Source: Pseudonocardia sp. MH-G8 (GTDB taxonomy: Bacteria; Actinomycetota; Actinomycetes; Mycobacteriales; Pseudonocardiaceae). Taken from it: a stretch of 64,000 nucleotides of DNA. This document shows, piece by piece, positions 1 to 7,584 of this stretch; position 1 is the stretch's first letter; each line of letters begins with the position of its first letter. The notes under the pieces were generated by a model. That model saw only the letters and a program-made list of their open reading frames with translations. It made no database searches and was not told the DNA's origin. A program made the position numbers and the translations under genes. The stretch is taken from contig NZ_NKYF01000005.1 of assembly GCF_002262885.1 (NCBI RefSeq), forward strand, positions 310,001-374,000, read 5' to 3'.

Positions 1-518
1 AGCCCGGCGCGGTCGAGCGCGTCGAGGGTGAGGTCGGTGTCGCAGACCGCCGAGTGCACGAGCAGCACGTCGCCGTCCGGCGTGAGGACGTCGGTGACAC
101 CGGCGCAGATCCGGTCCAGCACCGCGCGGCCGTCCGGGCCCGCGTCCCAGCACCGCGCCTTGCGGTGTCGGGGGAGGCGGCCGGTCTCGGCGGGCACGTA
201 CGGCGGGTTGGCCACCACCAGCCCGAAGCGCCGGTGGGCGACGGGGGCGAACATGTCGCCGCGGTGCACCGTGACCGGCATCCTGTGCAGCCTGCTGTTG
301 AACCACGTCGCCGCCACCGACCGCAGCGACAGGTCCACCGCCGTGACGGCGGCGGCGCCGGCCCGGGCCGCGGCGAGCGCGAGCGCACCGCTTCCCGTTC
401 CGACGTCGAGCACGTCACGACCGAGGGCGAACCCGTCCCGGTCCATCACGTCGGTCAGCAACTCGGTGTCACCCTCGGCCCGGTACACCCCGGGTGGGCG
501 CAGCAACATCACGACCAT
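1..518 (-). CDS. HemK/PrmC-like class I SAM-dependent methyltransferase, C-terminus outside window
   Basis: About 172 residues are visible; the C-terminus lies beyond base 1. The SAM-binding motif I (DVGTGSG, residues 38-44) is followed by a NPPY motif (residues 104-107), the signature of methyltransferases that modify a planar amide or amino group, such as the HemK/PrmC glutamine methyltransferases. Proteins of this short, single-domain type usually have about 220-240 residues, so some 50-60 are missing. The first ATG is used; another ATG lies three codons in. Substrate (release factor glutamine or other) cannot be decided. It lies upstream of, and on the same strand as, genes of unknown function that are not obviously in its operon. 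Confidence 0.8.
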   Translation of the reverse strand, partial: MVVMLLRPPGVYRAEGDTELLTDVMDRDGFALGRDVLDVGTGSGALALAAARAGAAAVTAVDLSLRSVAATWFNSRLHRMPVTVHRGDMFAPVAHRRFGLVVANPPYVPAETGRLPRHRKARCWDAGPDGRAVLDRICAGVTDVLTPDGDVLLVHSAVCDTDLTLDALDRAG

Positions 519-563
519 CTGATGCCCTGCGCGGCGCCCGCCAAACGCACTTGCGCGGCCACA

Positions 564-1457
564 TCAGTTCTCGGTCCGCGTCTTGGCCACCGCCGCGTAG
601 CGCGTCTGCGCGGCGGTGATGATGCCGCTGCGGTTCTTGTGCTTCTCCTCGAACGCGATCATGGTGCGCAACGCGTCGGGGTCGCTGAGCTCGCGGATCG
701 CGGCGATCGCGTTCTGCGCGGTCATCTCCTCGTAGTGCTTGATCGGCAGCTCCGACGCGGCCAGCCGCCCCAGGTCGGCGCGGGTCTCGTGCACCGCGCC
801 CGCCACGGTGTCGGCGCCGTCGCGGCGGGCCACCCGCTCGGTCTGGCGCAGGGCGGCATCCCGGCTCGCCGAGGCGACCTCGCGCGTACCGAGCCCGAGC
901 TGCGTCGCCCTGCCCGCGACGTCACCGACGACGCCCCGCGCCTGCTCGCCCGTGCGGTAGGCGGTGTGCACGGCCCAGTTGACCTGCTGCACCGCGAGCC
1001 GGGTCGGCAGGCCGACGGCGTGCGCCACGCCGCCTGCCACCCGCTGCAGCGGCGTGGGCGTCAGGGCGGCCGGGCCGCCGAGGGCCTCCTCGGCCAGCAC
1101 CGTGGTGAGCCACTCGACGGTGGCGGAGTGCGCGGTGACCAGGTCGTCGGCCAGGCGCTCCACCGAGGGCAGCCCGGCCCGCTGCGCGAGCACGCGCACG
1201 TACCGGGCCCGGTCGCGCAGCTGGTGCTCGAGGGTGAGATCGGAGAGCAGCGCCTCGTCGATGGGCTGCGTCTGCTCGAGCGTGCTCTTGGCCAGGGCGA
1301 GGACGCGCCCGATCGCCGGTGTCACGACGTCGGGCACGGCGTCGAGGTCGTCGAGGGCGTCGGCGATGCGGGCAGCGCGGCGCACAGCGTTCTCGGCGTT
1401 CTGCTGCAGCTCGCGGCGTACGGCGTCGGTGCGGGCGACGCGACACGAGCACGCCAC
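564..1457 (-). CDS. Conserved actinobacterial hypothetical protein, mostly helical
   Basis: 297 residues from a GTG start; the open frame continues upstream through an intergenic repeat, so this first GTG downstream of the repeat was chosen. The protein is Ala/Leu/Arg-rich and predicted almost entirely alpha-helical, without signal peptide or clear membrane segment. Its last 55 residues contain a pattern of the form LPIKxYxxM-x(14)-LSDPDxLRxxxxYExxHKNR, which I recognise from C-terminal helical modules of several actinobacterial proteins, possibly an oligomerisation or interaction module. It follows another helical unknown on the same strand, separated by a minisatellite. Function unknown. 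Confidence 0.75.
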   Translation of the reverse strand: MACSCRVARTDAVRRELQQNAENAVRRAARIADALDDLDAVPDVVTPAIGRVLALAKSTLEQTQPIDEALLSDLTLEHQLRDRARYVRVLAQRAGLPSVERLADDLVTAHSATVEWLTTVLAEEALGGPAALTPTPLQRVAGGVAHAVGLPTRLAVQQVNWAVHTAYRTGEQARGVVGDVAGRATQLGLGTREVASASRDAALRQTERVARRDGADTVAGAVHETRADLGRLAASELPIKHYEEMTAQNAIAAIRELSDPDALRTMIAFEEKHKNRSGIITAAQTRYAAVAKTRTEN

Positions 1458-1463
1458 AGCCCC

Positions 1464-1554
1464 GACTCGCGGGGGTGGGCGCCGAACCTCCGCGAGTCGC
1501 GGGCGTGGGCGCGCGAGTCGCGGGGGGTGGGCGCCGAACTTCCGCGAGTCGCGG
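1464..1554. repeat. Intergenic GC-rich minisatellite (about 3 units)
   Basis: Roughly three and a third degenerate copies of a unit GAGTCGCGGG-N-GTGGGCGC, two of them extended by CGAAC(C/T)TCCGC, fill the gap between two minus-strand genes. The unit core resembles that of the array near 59.6 kb (CTCGCGGGTGGGTGGGCGC). Adjacent units make imperfect inverted pairs (CGCGAGTCGCG). Whether it acts as terminator, protein-binding array or neutral repeat is not visible. Confidence 0.7.
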
Positions 1555-1591
1555 TCTACGGGGGCGGATGTCGCGCTGTGCCGGGCGCGGG

Positions 1592-2533
1592 TCAGAGCTC
1601 GTTCTCGAGCTCCTCCAGGCGGGCGCGGGCGCGGGCGGTGCGGGAGGCGGCCACACCGACGGCGCGCGCCGCGGACTTCGCCGCCGACTCCGCGTCCCGC
1701 GCGGTGGACGCGGTGGTGCGCTCGCGTTCGCGGGCGGCCTCCAGCTCGGCGGTCAGCTCCGCCACTCGGTGACGAGCGTCGTCGCGGGCGCCGGCCGCGT
1801 CGTCGCGCGCGGAGTCGGCGGAGTCCTGGGCCGAGCGTGCCTGCGATTCCTCGTCCTCCGCGGCCGCCAGCGCCTCCGCCCGCCGGTCGCGCTCGGCGCG
1901 CAGCCGTTCGCTGCGGGCGCGGTCGTCGGCCTCGGTGTCCCTCGCGGGCTCGGGCTCGCCGGCGGAGGGCTCCTCGGGCGCGTGCCGCGGGGCCGGTACG
2001 GCGTCCGGGTCGGTCTCGGGCCCGAAGCCGGTGTAGCTCAGCGTGCGCGTGAGCCGGCCCGCGCGTACCTGCTCGGCGACCTCGGGGCGCGCGAGGGCGG
2101 CATCGAGGATTCCCTGCAGGTCCCGCAGCACGCTCTCGGCCGCCGGGTCGCCCGCCTCCTGCGCCAGCCGCCCGGCCTCGCGTGCCATCGCGGCGACGAG
2201 CTGGTGGCGCTTGCTGGACAGCTGGCGCAGCGCGGCGCCGTCGAGCGTGCGCTGGGCGTCGGCCAGGCCGGTGGCGAGACCGAGCAACCCGTCCAGCTGC
2301 GCGGTGCGGTGGCGGGCGAGGAGGTTGGCCAGCCATGCGGCCCGGGTGGGGCGGCGCAACCGCCCGATCGCCTTGGCCAGCTCCCGGTCGCCGCGCTCGC
2401 GCGCACTGGCGACGGCCGCGTCCCGGGCGCCGATGAACTCGTCGGGCGGCAGGCCGTACAGCTCGTCCGCGACGGCGGCCAGACCCGCCGAATCCGGATC
2501 TTCGGCGCTCGTCGTCGGGCTGTGGTCGGCCAC
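1592..2533 (-). CDS. Hypothetical protein with C-terminal coiled coil
   Basis: 313 residues from an ATG. The N-terminal half (about residues 20-170) looks globular and helical; a Pro/Glu/Asp-rich linker follows (about 170-205), then about 105 residues of charged heptad-like sequence rich in Ala, Glu, Arg and Asp that should form a long coiled coil ending LEELENEL. No catalytic motif, signal peptide or membrane segment. It is divergent from the DNA ligase gene, with about 215 bp between them. A link to DNA repair is only positional. Not recognised beyond a conserved actinobacterial hypothetical. Confidence 0.8.
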   Translation of the reverse strand: MADHSPTTSAEDPDSAGLAAVADELYGLPPDEFIGARDAAVASARERGDRELAKAIGRLRRPTRAAWLANLLARHRTAQLDGLLGLATGLADAQRTLDGAALRQLSSKRHQLVAAMAREAGRLAQEAGDPAAESVLRDLQGILDAALARPEVAEQVRAGRLTRTLSYTGFGPETDPDAVPAPRHAPEEPSAGEPEPARDTEADDRARSERLRAERDRRAEALAAAEDEESQARSAQDSADSARDDAAGARDDARHRVAELTAELEAARERERTTASTARDAESAAKSAARAVGVAASRTARARARLEELENEL

Positions 2534-2640
2534 ACAGCGAGCTTAGTGCGATCTCCGCCCCGAAGATCCCCCGATTGCGCGTGCAACAGTTACCGTGGAG
2601 TAGCACGGCTCTGGCGGACCCCCCGGCCGCCCCCGTGCTC

Positions 2641-2678
2641 CGGCGGCCGCTTCCCCACCCCTCGAGAAGCGGCCGCCG
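2641..2678. promoter_or_regulatory. Perfect 13-bp-arm inverted repeat upstream of DNA ligase
   Basis: CGGCGGCCGCTTC is repeated exactly in inverse orientation after a 12-base loop, giving a very stable hairpin 71 bp upstream of the ligase ATG and about 110 bp upstream of the divergent coiled-coil gene. It has no U-tract. A leader hairpin or operator is more plausible than a terminator because no gene ends here. Confidence 0.55.
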
Positions 2679-2748
2679 GTCTCCTCCGGAGTCACCCTTC
2701 CGGTAGTCAGAGGTGCAGGCGGGGGCCGTGGCGGGCAAGCTGCGCGGG

Positions 2749-3726
2749 ATGGACGCCCTGCCCTCGCTCCCGCCGGCGGTGTCGCCGATGCTGGCGACGG
2801 CCGGGCAGCCCCCTGCCGGGCCGGGCTGGGCGTTCGAGTTCAAGTGGGACGGGGTCCGCGCCGTCACCGCGGTGGCGGGCGAGCGCATCCGGGCGCAGAG
2901 CCGCCGCGGGAACGAGGTCACCGCCGCCTACCCGGAGCTCGCCGATCTCACGGCCCTTCTCGACGGACGCCCTGTCCTGCTCGACGGCGAGGTGGTCGCC
3001 CTCGACGCGCAGGGGCGTCCCGACTTCGGGCTGCTGCAACACCGGATGCACGTCCGCTCGCCCGCCCCGGAGCTGGTCGAGCAGATCCCGGTGTCCTACG
3101 TCGTGTTCGACCTGCTGCACGCCGACGGCGCCTCGTTGCTCGCCGAACCCTACGACCGGCGCCGTGCACTGCTGGAGGAGCTGGAGCTCGCCGGCCCCCG
3201 CGTGCGCGTGCCCCCCGCGGCTCCGGGCGTGAGCGGCGGGCAGCTGCTGGAGGTGGCGCGGGCGCACGGGCTGGAAGGTGTGGTCGGCAAGCGTCGCACC
3301 GGCCGGTACGAGCCCGGCCGTCGCTCGGCGGCCTGGATCAAGACGGCGCTGTTGCACACGCAGGAGGTCGTCGTCGGCGGCTGGACGGCGGGGGAGGGGC
3401 GGCGCGCTCAGAGCATCGGCGCGCTGCTGCTCGGCGCCTACGACGACACCGGGTCGCTGCGCTACCTCGGTCACGTCGGCACCGGGTTCACCGAGGCGGC
3501 GCTGCGGTCGCTGCTCGTCGAGCTGCGGGCCCGCGAGCAGCCGGGGAGCCCCTTCGACGAGGAGGTCCCGCGGGAGGAGGCGCGCAAAGCGCGGTGGGTG
3601 CGCCCCGAGCTGGTGGGAGAGGTCGTCTACCGCGTCCTGACGCGGGAGGGGCGGCTGCGGCACGCGGCGTGGCGCGGGCTGCGCAGCGACAAGGAGCCGC
3701 AGGACGCGGTGATGCCGCCGACCTGA
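2749..3726 (+). CDS. ligC: ATP-dependent DNA ligase (LigC type)
   Basis: 325 residues from the ATG chosen because homologues begin close to a LPxxPPxxxPMLA segment; an in-frame GTG 36 bp upstream is an alternative. Motif I is E-FKWDGVR, with Lys32 the residue that becomes adenylylated. Later motifs are VLLDGEVVA (III), VSYVVFDLL (IIIa), LEGVVGKRR (IV) and AAWIKTAL (V); an OB-fold follows to the C-terminus. There is no polymerase or nuclease domain, so this is a stand-alone ligase like mycobacterial LigC, not full LigD. It seals 5'-phosphate/3'-OH nicks using ATP and would supplement an NAD-dependent LigA in repair. No Ku gene is nearby. Confidence 0.9.
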   Translation: MDALPSLPPAVSPMLATAGQPPAGPGWAFEFKWDGVRAVTAVAGERIRAQSRRGNEVTAAYPELADLTALLDGRPVLLDGEVVALDAQGRPDFGLLQHRMHVRSPAPELVEQIPVSYVVFDLLHADGASLLAEPYDRRRALLEELELAGPRVRVPPAAPGVSGGQLLEVARAHGLEGVVGKRRTGRYEPGRRSAAWIKTALLHTQEVVVGGWTAGEGRRAQSIGALLLGAYDDTGSLRYLGHVGTGFTEAALRSLLVELRAREQPGSPFDEEVPREEARKARWVRPELVGEVVYRVLTREGRLRHAAWRGLRSDKEPQDAVMPPT

Positions 3727-3750
3727 CCGGCGTGGTGTGCGCGGCGGGGA

Positions 3751-4257
3751 TCAGGTGATGTCGGTGTCGCCGAGGGAGTGCAGCGCGATGCGCAGCACCC
3801 CGGCGAGCTGGGCGCGCTCGTCGGTGGTGAGCGCGGCGAACAGGCGTGCCTCGTTGGCGAGGTGGTCGGCGAAGAACGCGTCGATCAGCTCCAGGGCGCG
3901 AGGGGTCAGCTGCACGCGCACCGAGCGGCGGTCGTCGGCGCCGGGCCGGCGCTCGACAAGCCCCTTGGCCTCCAAGCGGTCGATGCGGTTGGTCATCGCC
4001 CCTGAGGTGATCATGGATGCCTTCAGCAGGCCGCCCGGGGTGAGGGCGTACGGCGCCCCGGCCCGGCGCAGCGTGAGCAGTACGTCAGCTTCCCACAGCT
4101 CGAGGTCGCGCTCGGCGTAGAAGGCCTTGAGCTCGCGTTCGAGCACCCGGGTGAGCCGCTGCATGCGGCCCACGAGCTCCATGGGCCACAGGTCGTCCAC
4201 GGCGTCGGGGCGCTCGCGGTGCCACTGCTCGAGGATCCGGTCGACAGCGTCGCGCAT
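3751..4257 (-). CDS. MarR-family transcriptional regulator
   Basis: 168 residues with a central winged helix-turn-helix: an ELWEADVLLTLRRAG helix, the MITSGAMTNRIDRLEAKG recognition region and a basic wing RRPGADDRRSVRV. Flanking helices would form the MarR dimer. The frame is open further upstream, but the ATG chosen leaves the two operator-like palindromes outside the gene. It is divergent from an EamA transporter and an NAD(P)-binding protein, the usual arrangement in which MarR represses an exporter and itself until a ligand binds. Ligand unknown. Confidence 0.9.
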   Translation of the reverse strand: MRDAVDRILEQWHRERPDAVDDLWPMELVGRMQRLTRVLERELKAFYAERDLELWEADVLLTLRRAGAPYALTPGGLLKASMITSGAMTNRIDRLEAKGLVERRPGADDRRSVRVQLTPRALELIDAFFADHLANEARLFAALTTDERAQLAGVLRIALHSLGDTDIT

Positions 4258-4272
4258 GAGCGAACTCTCTTC

Positions 4273-4282
4273 ATCTCGAGAT
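4273..4282. promoter_or_regulatory. MarR operator candidate 1
   Basis: Perfect palindrome ATCTCGAGAT just upstream of the marR start codon. It shares the TCTCGA half-site with the second palindrome in the same divergent region, which fits autoregulation. Confidence 0.5.
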
Positions 4283-4317
4283 ACTTGACGTCGTGCTACT
4301 GCTCGTGCTCGGATATC

Positions 4318-4331
4318 TCTCGACATCGAGA
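4318..4331. promoter_or_regulatory. MarR operator candidate 2
   Basis: TCTCGA-CA-TCGAGA, a perfect 6-bp-arm palindrome inside the AT-rich patch directly ahead of the transporter ATG. It resembles the TATCTCGA-type operators of actinobacterial MarR proteins. Its position would block transcription of the transporter operon. Confidence 0.6.
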
Positions 4332-4339
4332 ATATCAGC

Positions 4340-5245
4340 ATGGAGAGTGCGATGGCCGCCGACCGGCTCCTGACCATGATCGCCCCCGTCAGCTGGGGAA
4401 CCACCTACGTCGTCACGGCAACCCTGTTGCCGCCCGATCGGCCGCTGCTCGCCGCCCTGTTGCGGGCGCTGCCCGCGGGCCTGCTGGTGCTGCTGCTGGT
4501 GCGGCGATTGCCGCCTGGGCGGATCTGGTGGTGGCGGTTCCTCGCGCTCGGCGTCGTGAACTTCGCCGCGTTCTTCCCGCTGTTGTTCTACGCGGCCTAC
4601 CGGCTGCCCGGGGGCGTGGCCGCAACGGTCAGCGCGGTCCAGCCGCTCGTCGTCGCCGGGCTGGCGTGGCTGGTGCTGCACACGCGCACACCGCTGCCCC
4701 ACCTGCTGGCCGCGCTCGTCGGGGTCGCCGGCGTGGCGCTGATGACGCTCACCGCAGCGGCCCGCCTCGACCCTGCGGCCCTGCTCGCGATGCTCGCTGC
4801 GACGTCGTTGGTCGGGCTCGGCATCGTCCTCGGGAAGCGGTGGGGGAGTCCGGGGTCGCCCCTGATGACGACCGGGTGGCAACTGACGCTCGGCGGCCTG
4901 GTCCTGGCTCCCGCCACGCTGTTCGTGGAGGGGCTGCCGCCCACGCTCACCGTTGCCAACGTCGCGGGCTACACCTACCTCGCCACCATCGGGGGCGCGC
5001 TCGCCTACGTCTGCTGGTTCCGCGGCATCGAGCGCCTCAGCCCGACGACGGTCTCGCTGCTGACCCTGTCCAACCCGCTCACCGCCACCGTCGCCGGGCT
5101 GGTCGTGCTCGGCCAGACGCTGACCCCGGCCCAGACCGTCGGGCTCGGCGTGGCGCTCGTCGCCCTCGTGGCCGGTCAGGTGCTCGGCCGTCCAGCGGCG
5201 CCGCTCCCTCCCCTCGACCACCGGCCCCAGCCGGTCCCCCGCTGA
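4340..5245 (+). CDS. EamA/DMT-superfamily transporter
   Basis: 301 residues, hydrophobic throughout, consistent with ten membrane helices arranged as two EamA repeats of five (residues about 10-135 and 148-285), the usual size for the family. The first repeat starts with the conserved small-residue segment PVSWGTTYVV. Family members export amino acids, metabolites or drugs in exchange for protons; the substrate is not visible. Start is the ATG just after the MarR palindrome; the NAD(P)-binding gene begins 20 bp after the stop, so both should be one MarR-controlled operon. Confidence 0.88.
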   Translation: MESAMAADRLLTMIAPVSWGTTYVVTATLLPPDRPLLAALLRALPAGLLVLLLVRRLPPGRIWWWRFLALGVVNFAAFFPLLFYAAYRLPGGVAATVSAVQPLVVAGLAWLVLHTRTPLPHLLAALVGVAGVALMTLTAAARLDPAALLAMLAATSLVGLGIVLGKRWGSPGSPLMTTGWQLTLGGLVLAPATLFVEGLPPTLTVANVAGYTYLATIGGALAYVCWFRGIERLSPTTVSLLTLSNPLTATVAGLVVLGQTLTPAQTVGLGVALVALVAGQVLGRPAAPLPPLDHRPQPVPR

Positions 5246-5265
5246 CCCCGAAACGGAGCATGATC

Positions 5266-5907
5266 ATGCAGATCACAGTGATCGGAGCCACCGGAATGGT
5301 CGGCAGGCGGGTGGTGGCCGAGGCGCTCGCCCGGGGGCATTCCCTCACCGCCGTCGTGCGCGACACCACCCGCGCTGCCGACCTGCCGCCCGCCGTGCGC
5401 GTGCGGGCGGGTGACGCAGCGGACGTCGTGGCCGTCGCGTGCCTGGCCGCCGATCAGGACGTCGTGGTGGCGTCCATCCGCCCCGCCGTGGGGTCCGAGG
5501 CCGAACTCGTCCCGACGACGCAGGCACTGCTGGCGGGACTCGTGGGGTCCGGAGCCCGGTTGCTGGTCGTCGGCGGCGCCGGCAGCCTGGTCGTGCCCGG
5601 CACGGGCGGACTGGTCGCCGATGACCCGTCGCTGGTCACCGGCGGGTACCGCGCCATAGCGCTGGCGGGTGTGCAGCAGCTCGCCGCGTGCCGGGCAGCA
5701 CCGGACGAGGTGGACTGGACGTATCTGAGCCCGCCCGCCGAGCTGGTGCCCGGCGTGCGGACGCGCACCTACCGGCGGGGCACCGACGAGCTGCTCCTCG
5801 ACACCCGAGGCCGGTCGAGGATCTCCGTGGAGGATCTGGCGGTCGCGCTGCTGGACGAGGCGCAGAACCCTGCGCATCGCCGCACGCGATTCACGGTGGC
5901 GTACTGA
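5266..5907 (+). CDS. NAD(P)H-binding atypical short-chain dehydrogenase/epimerase-like protein
   Basis: 213 residues. An N-terminal Rossmann fold begins ITVIGATGMVGRR, with the GxTGxxG dinucleotide motif; later strands LLVVGGAGSLVV and WTYLSPP fit the NAD(P)H-binding (NmrA/BVR-B-like) group, which lacks the classical YxxxK site. An ATG six bases upstream is possible, but an ACGGAG ribosome site is better spaced (7 nt) from the start chosen. Together with the transporter it forms a MarR-controlled pair that suggests a redox or detoxification response. Substrate unknown. Confidence 0.85.
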   Translation: MQITVIGATGMVGRRVVAEALARGHSLTAVVRDTTRAADLPPAVRVRAGDAADVVAVACLAADQDVVVASIRPAVGSEAELVPTTQALLAGLVGSGARLLVVGGAGSLVVPGTGGLVADDPSLVTGGYRAIALAGVQQLAACRAAPDEVDWTYLSPPAELVPGVRTRTYRRGTDELLLDTRGRSRISVEDLAVALLDEAQNPAHRRTRFTVAY

Positions 5908-5967
5908 ACCGGGCCGCCGGACGAGCGATCAGAGGCGACCGTGCCGCTCGTCGCGCTCCTTCGTGGG

Positions 5968-6135
5968 TCACGACTCCCGGGTGGTGCCGGTGCGGGCCGG
6001 CGGATCGTCGTCGGCGGGCGGCTCGGCAGCCGCCCACTCCTCGCGGTTCGACCCGCCGGGGCCCAGCTCGCCGGCCACCTCGTCGGCCAGCGCCTCGTCC
6101 TGACGGGGACTGTGCTTGGAGCTACCGCGTTCCAT
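5968..6135 (-). CDS. Small conserved acidic protein (55 aa)
   Basis: A short gene overlapping the end of the DUF3618 gene by 14 bp. The product begins MERGSSKHSPRQDEALADEV and is otherwise rich in Glu, Asp, Pro and Gly, without a membrane segment. The RGSxKHxPRxDE opening recurs in small actinobacterial proteins, which supports it as a real gene. Translation is probably coupled to DUF3618 and the holin-like gene upstream. Likely disordered and soluble; function unknown. Confidence 0.75.
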   Translation of the reverse strand: MERGSSKHSPRQDEALADEVAGELGPGGSNREEWAAAEPPADDDPPARTGTTRES

Positions 6136-6487
6136 CCGCGTCCTCCTTCCGGATCTTGCGCGTGCGCAGCCGCTGACGCAGGGCGCGCAGCACCAGGAAG
6201 CCGAGTACGGCGCCGATGCCGGCGACGAGGGCCGGGCGCTCGCGCAAGGCGGCCTGCGCCTCCGGCGCCCGTTCGGCCACGACCTCCCGGGCGTGACTCA
6301 CCTGGGCCTGCACCCGTTCGGCCGTCTCGGCGCGCTTCTCGCGCATCCGGGACGGGACGTCCACGCGGTGCGCGAGCTCCTGGACGGTGTCGCCGAGCTC
6401 GGTCCGCAGCTCCTCGACCTCCCGCTGGGGGTCAGCCGGGGTGTCCCGGGAGGTGCCGGCCGGTGTGTCGGACTGCGAGGCGGTCAT
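6122..6487 (-). CDS. DUF3618 family membrane-associated protein
   Basis: 121 residues. Residues about 20-40 carry the DUF3618 signature (REVEELRTELGDTVQELAHRVDV), followed by a charged amphipathic stretch of about 45 residues and one C-terminal membrane helix (about 88-106) with a very basic tail. The start ATG overlaps the stop of the holin-like gene (ATGA), indicating translational coupling. Such proteins occur with holin-like membrane proteins in actinobacterial envelope-stress operons; molecular function is unknown. Confidence 0.85.
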   Translation of the reverse strand: MTASQSDTPAGTSRDTPADPQREVEELRTELGDTVQELAHRVDVPSRMREKRAETAERVQAQVSHAREVVAERAPEAQAALRERPALVAGIGAVLGFLVLRALRQRLRTRKIRKEDADGTR

Positions 6488-6978
6488 CGGTGCACCGCAC
6501 CCTTCACCGTGGCGACATCGTCCTGCACACCCTGCACCGCCTTCTCCGGTACTGCAGGCGTGGCCTGCTTGATCTGGCTGCGCCCGGCCAGGGCCAGCAC
6601 CCCGGCCACGAGCAGCAGCACGACGCCGATGATCAGCGCCGACAGCCACACGGGCAGCACCGTGGCGAGCCCGGCGATCGCGGCGGCGATGAGCGCGCCG
6701 ACGCCGAACAGCGCGACCACGCCACCTGCTCCGGCGAGCCCGGCGCCGGCACCTGCGCGCTTGCCCTTCGCGGTGAGCTCGGTGCGGGCCAGCTCCAGCT
6801 CGCGGCGGATCAGCTCCGAGAGCTGGGTCGAGAGCCGCTGGACCAGCTCACCGGTCGAAGCGGCGGTCAGGCCGTCGTGTGCACCTTGGGGAACGGGGCT
6901 CGGGTCCACGCCGGCCACGGTCGCGCCCGATGCGCTCGTGGCCCGCTGGCTCGGCACGTCCGTCGTCTGCGGAGTCAT
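6484..6978 (-). CDS. Phage-holin-like (Phage_holin_3_6/DUF1469) membrane protein
   Basis: 164 residues. A disordered N-terminus (1-40) leads to a helix ELVQRLSTQLSELIRRELELA typical of the family, then two membrane helices (about 80-105 and 110-135) and a charged C-terminal tail. Despite the family name, chromosomal actinobacterial members sit outside prophages and are considered envelope proteins rather than lysis holins; no phage gene is nearby. First gene of a three-gene operon with DUF3618 and the 55-aa protein. Confidence 0.85.
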   Translation of the reverse strand: MTPQTTDVPSQRATSASGATVAGVDPSPVPQGAHDGLTAASTGELVQRLSTQLSELIRRELELARTELTAKGKRAGAGAGLAGAGGVVALFGVGALIAAAIAGLATVLPVWLSALIIGVVLLLVAGVLALAGRSQIKQATPAVPEKAVQGVQDDVATVKGAVHR

Positions 6979-7128
6979 ACGGGAGGCCTACCCCCGGCGT
7001 GCCCGGTCTAACACCCGCTGACCGGTTCCGGTGCGGCACGGCGGCGTTCCGGTGGATCCCGGCCGTGGCCGCTTGGGTCGCCGCGCCCCGGGTACACCGC
7101 GCTCCGTCGCTGCAGATGGGAGCACACG

Positions 7129-7575
7129 ATGCCCGGTTCGGCCCTCACCCCGCGCACCCGCCACCCCGTTCAGACGACGGGGATGGTCGTCAGCGCGGTC
7201 TTCATCGTCGTCGGGATCCTGGGGTTCATCCCGGGTGCGACGACCGACTTCGACCGGCTGTCGTTCGCCGGGCACATGTCCGGCGCGCTGCTGCTGGGCC
7301 TGTTCGCCGTCTCCGTGCTGCACAACCTCGTGCACCTGGCGTTCGGCGTCGTGGGGTTCGCGATGTCGCGCACGGCGTCCGGTGCGCGCGCGTTCCTCAT
7401 CGGCGGCGGGATCGTCTACGCCGTGCTGTGGATCTACGGCCTGATCATCGACTTCGACAGCGCCGCGAACTTCGTGCCGCTGAACACGGCCGACAACTGG
7501 CTGCACCTGGTGCTCGCCGTCGGCATGATCGGACTGGGGGTGCTGCTCGGCCGTGACCTGCGGGCCCGCACCTGA
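7129..7575 (+). CDS. DUF4383 integral membrane protein
   Basis: 148 residues with four predicted membrane helices (about 18-35, 48-72, 85-107, 122-143). The pattern HNLVHLAFGVVGFAMSR and the late NTADNWLHLVLAVGMIGLG segment are characteristic of DUF4383, common in actinobacterial membranes and of unknown function. It ends only 9 bp from the convergent AIM24 operon, with no room for a separate terminator. Confidence 0.88.
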   Translation: MPGSALTPRTRHPVQTTGMVVSAVFIVVGILGFIPGATTDFDRLSFAGHMSGALLLGLFAVSVLHNLVHLAFGVVGFAMSRTASGARAFLIGGGIVYAVLWIYGLIIDFDSAANFVPLNTADNWLHLVLAVGMIGLGVLLGRDLRART

Positions 7576-7584
7576 CGCCTGCGG

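Noticed and set aside
6484..6978. Prophage lysis module, because of the holin-family protein
   Set aside because: No endolysin, structural, integrase or terminase gene nearby; this family is chromosomal in actinobacteria.
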